Positions 63,631 to 64,000 of a stretch of DNA of 64,000 nucleotides are shown here, in pieces. Origin of the DNA: Fidelibacterota bacterium (GTDB taxonomy: Bacteria > Fidelibacterota > Marinisomatia > SCGC-AAA003-L08 > TS1B11). The DNA lies in the NCBI GenBank assembly GCA_020354025.1, contig CP070638.1:186001-250000 (forward strand), in the 5' to 3' direction. The notes below the pieces were generated by a model that saw only the letters and a list, made by a program, of their open reading frames with translations, was not told the DNA's origin and searched no databases. Within the stretch, counting starts at the first letter, position 1; every line of letters begins with the position of its first letter. Made by a program: the position numbers and the translations under genes.

Positions 63631-64000
63631 AGCAGCTGGAGACGGACGGCAAAAAGGCCATCCACCTGGTTGTCAGGGGGAAACGTGTTGAGTGCGCCCT
63701 CCGCATCGATCCAGGCCTGGGGTACACCCTCAGGCATGGGAACAACGCAAAATTCGGGATGCCCCTGTTGGAAAACGCGCACGATCTCCCAGTTCTCTTC
63801 CGGTTCCAGTGAGCAGGTGGCGTAGACTAGCATACCTCCCGGTCTCAGGTACTTGGCGGCGTGTCCCAGGAGAGACAGCTGGAGGCTGGTCATCTCCTCC
63901 AGATGTTCCGGTTGCCGCCGCCAGCGTAGGTCAGCCCGGCGCGCCAAAACGCCGGTGCCGGAGCAGGGGACATCCACCAGGATCTTGTCGACTTCAGGGA
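63627..64000 (-). CDS. rsmB: 16S rRNA cytosine-C5 methyltransferase RsmB-like, C-terminal part (partial)
   Basis: The frame is open to the window edge; the gene continues beyond 64000. The visible 124 residues contain ILVDVPCSGTGVLARR (motif IV, cysteine) and VYATCSLEPEENWEIV (motif VI, catalytic cysteine). The end (VDGLFAVRLQLL) is typical of the RsmB/NOP2 family. It methylates C967 in 16S rRNA. It overlaps the PASTA gene by four bases. The N-terminal NusB-like domain, which would separate RsmB from RsmF, is out of view. Confidence 0.85.
   Translation of the reverse strand, partial: PEVDKILVDVPCSGTGVLARRADLRWRRQPEHLEEMTSLQLSLLGHAAKYLRPGGMLVYATCSLEPEENWEIVRVFQQGHPEFCVVPMPEGVPQAWIDAEGALNTFPPDNQVDGLFAVRLQLL

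Overview
The window is a 64 kb chromosomal segment of a Gram-negative-type bacterium. Evidence for two membranes: lipobox-bearing proteins (M3, M16 and M49-like peptidases, a metallo-beta-lactamase-fold hydrolase, an AIM6-like phosphodiesterase), a predicted outer-membrane barrel with a LolA-like partner, and an LPS-heptose enzyme (GmhA). The set DUF4159/DUF4175, BatA-type vWA, MoxR/DUF58, TrpB2, PASTA protein beside rsmB/rpe, and duplicated Na+/solute symporters suggests the FCB (Fibrobacteres-Chlorobi-Bacteroidetes) group, perhaps a Marinimicrobia-, KSB1- or Calditrichota-like lineage. That placement is inference. I see no tRNA, rRNA, CRISPR array, prophage or complete insertion sequence.

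Layout. 0-5.3 kb: end of a TetR regulator, then a LolA-like protein, an outer-membrane barrel and a large RND/MMPL exporter, read as one envelope lipid-export operon. 5.3-9 kb: DUF456 protein, M3 peptidase and an AIM6-like lipoprotein. 9-15.7 kb, minus strand: a complete Rrf2-sufB-sufC-sufD-sufU-sufT-sufS Fe-S assembly operon with two operator-like repeats in its promoter. 16.4-21 kb: MoxR-DUF58, a HAD phosphatase, dapF and a 2-hydroxyacid dehydrogenase. 21-26 kb, minus strand: PolB-like exonuclease, an XRE regulator with a long palindrome at its start, and metH. 26.3-32.5 kb: gmhA, a Tat-exported Gfo/Idh oxidoreductase, two tandem sodium symporters (the second apparently starting at CTG) and three very small membrane proteins.

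32.7-43.9 kb: PhoD-like phosphatase, MBL-fold lipoprotein, M49-like and M16 peptidases, a macro-domain protein, YjbQ and TrpB2. 44.3-52.6 kb, minus strand: CDF zinc transporter - DUF4159 - DUF4175 - TPR - AsnB-annotated envelope protein, a tightly packed operon ending in a likely intrinsic terminator. 52.7-57.3 kb: REC-GGDEF protein, a TPR envelope protein, an AI-2E-type permease and a cyclic-nucleotide-binding protein. 58.1-64 kb, minus strand: rsmB (partial) - PASTA - rpe - CTP-dependent polyprenol-kinase-like protein - BatA/vWA - hflX.

The least explained parts are the symporter module with three small membrane proteins, the MoxR/DUF58/BatA/DUF4159/DUF4175 functions spread over three loci, and degenerate word-repeat sequences in several intergenic gaps. 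Two genes, metH and the second symporter, lack an ordinary start codon where homology places their N-termini.
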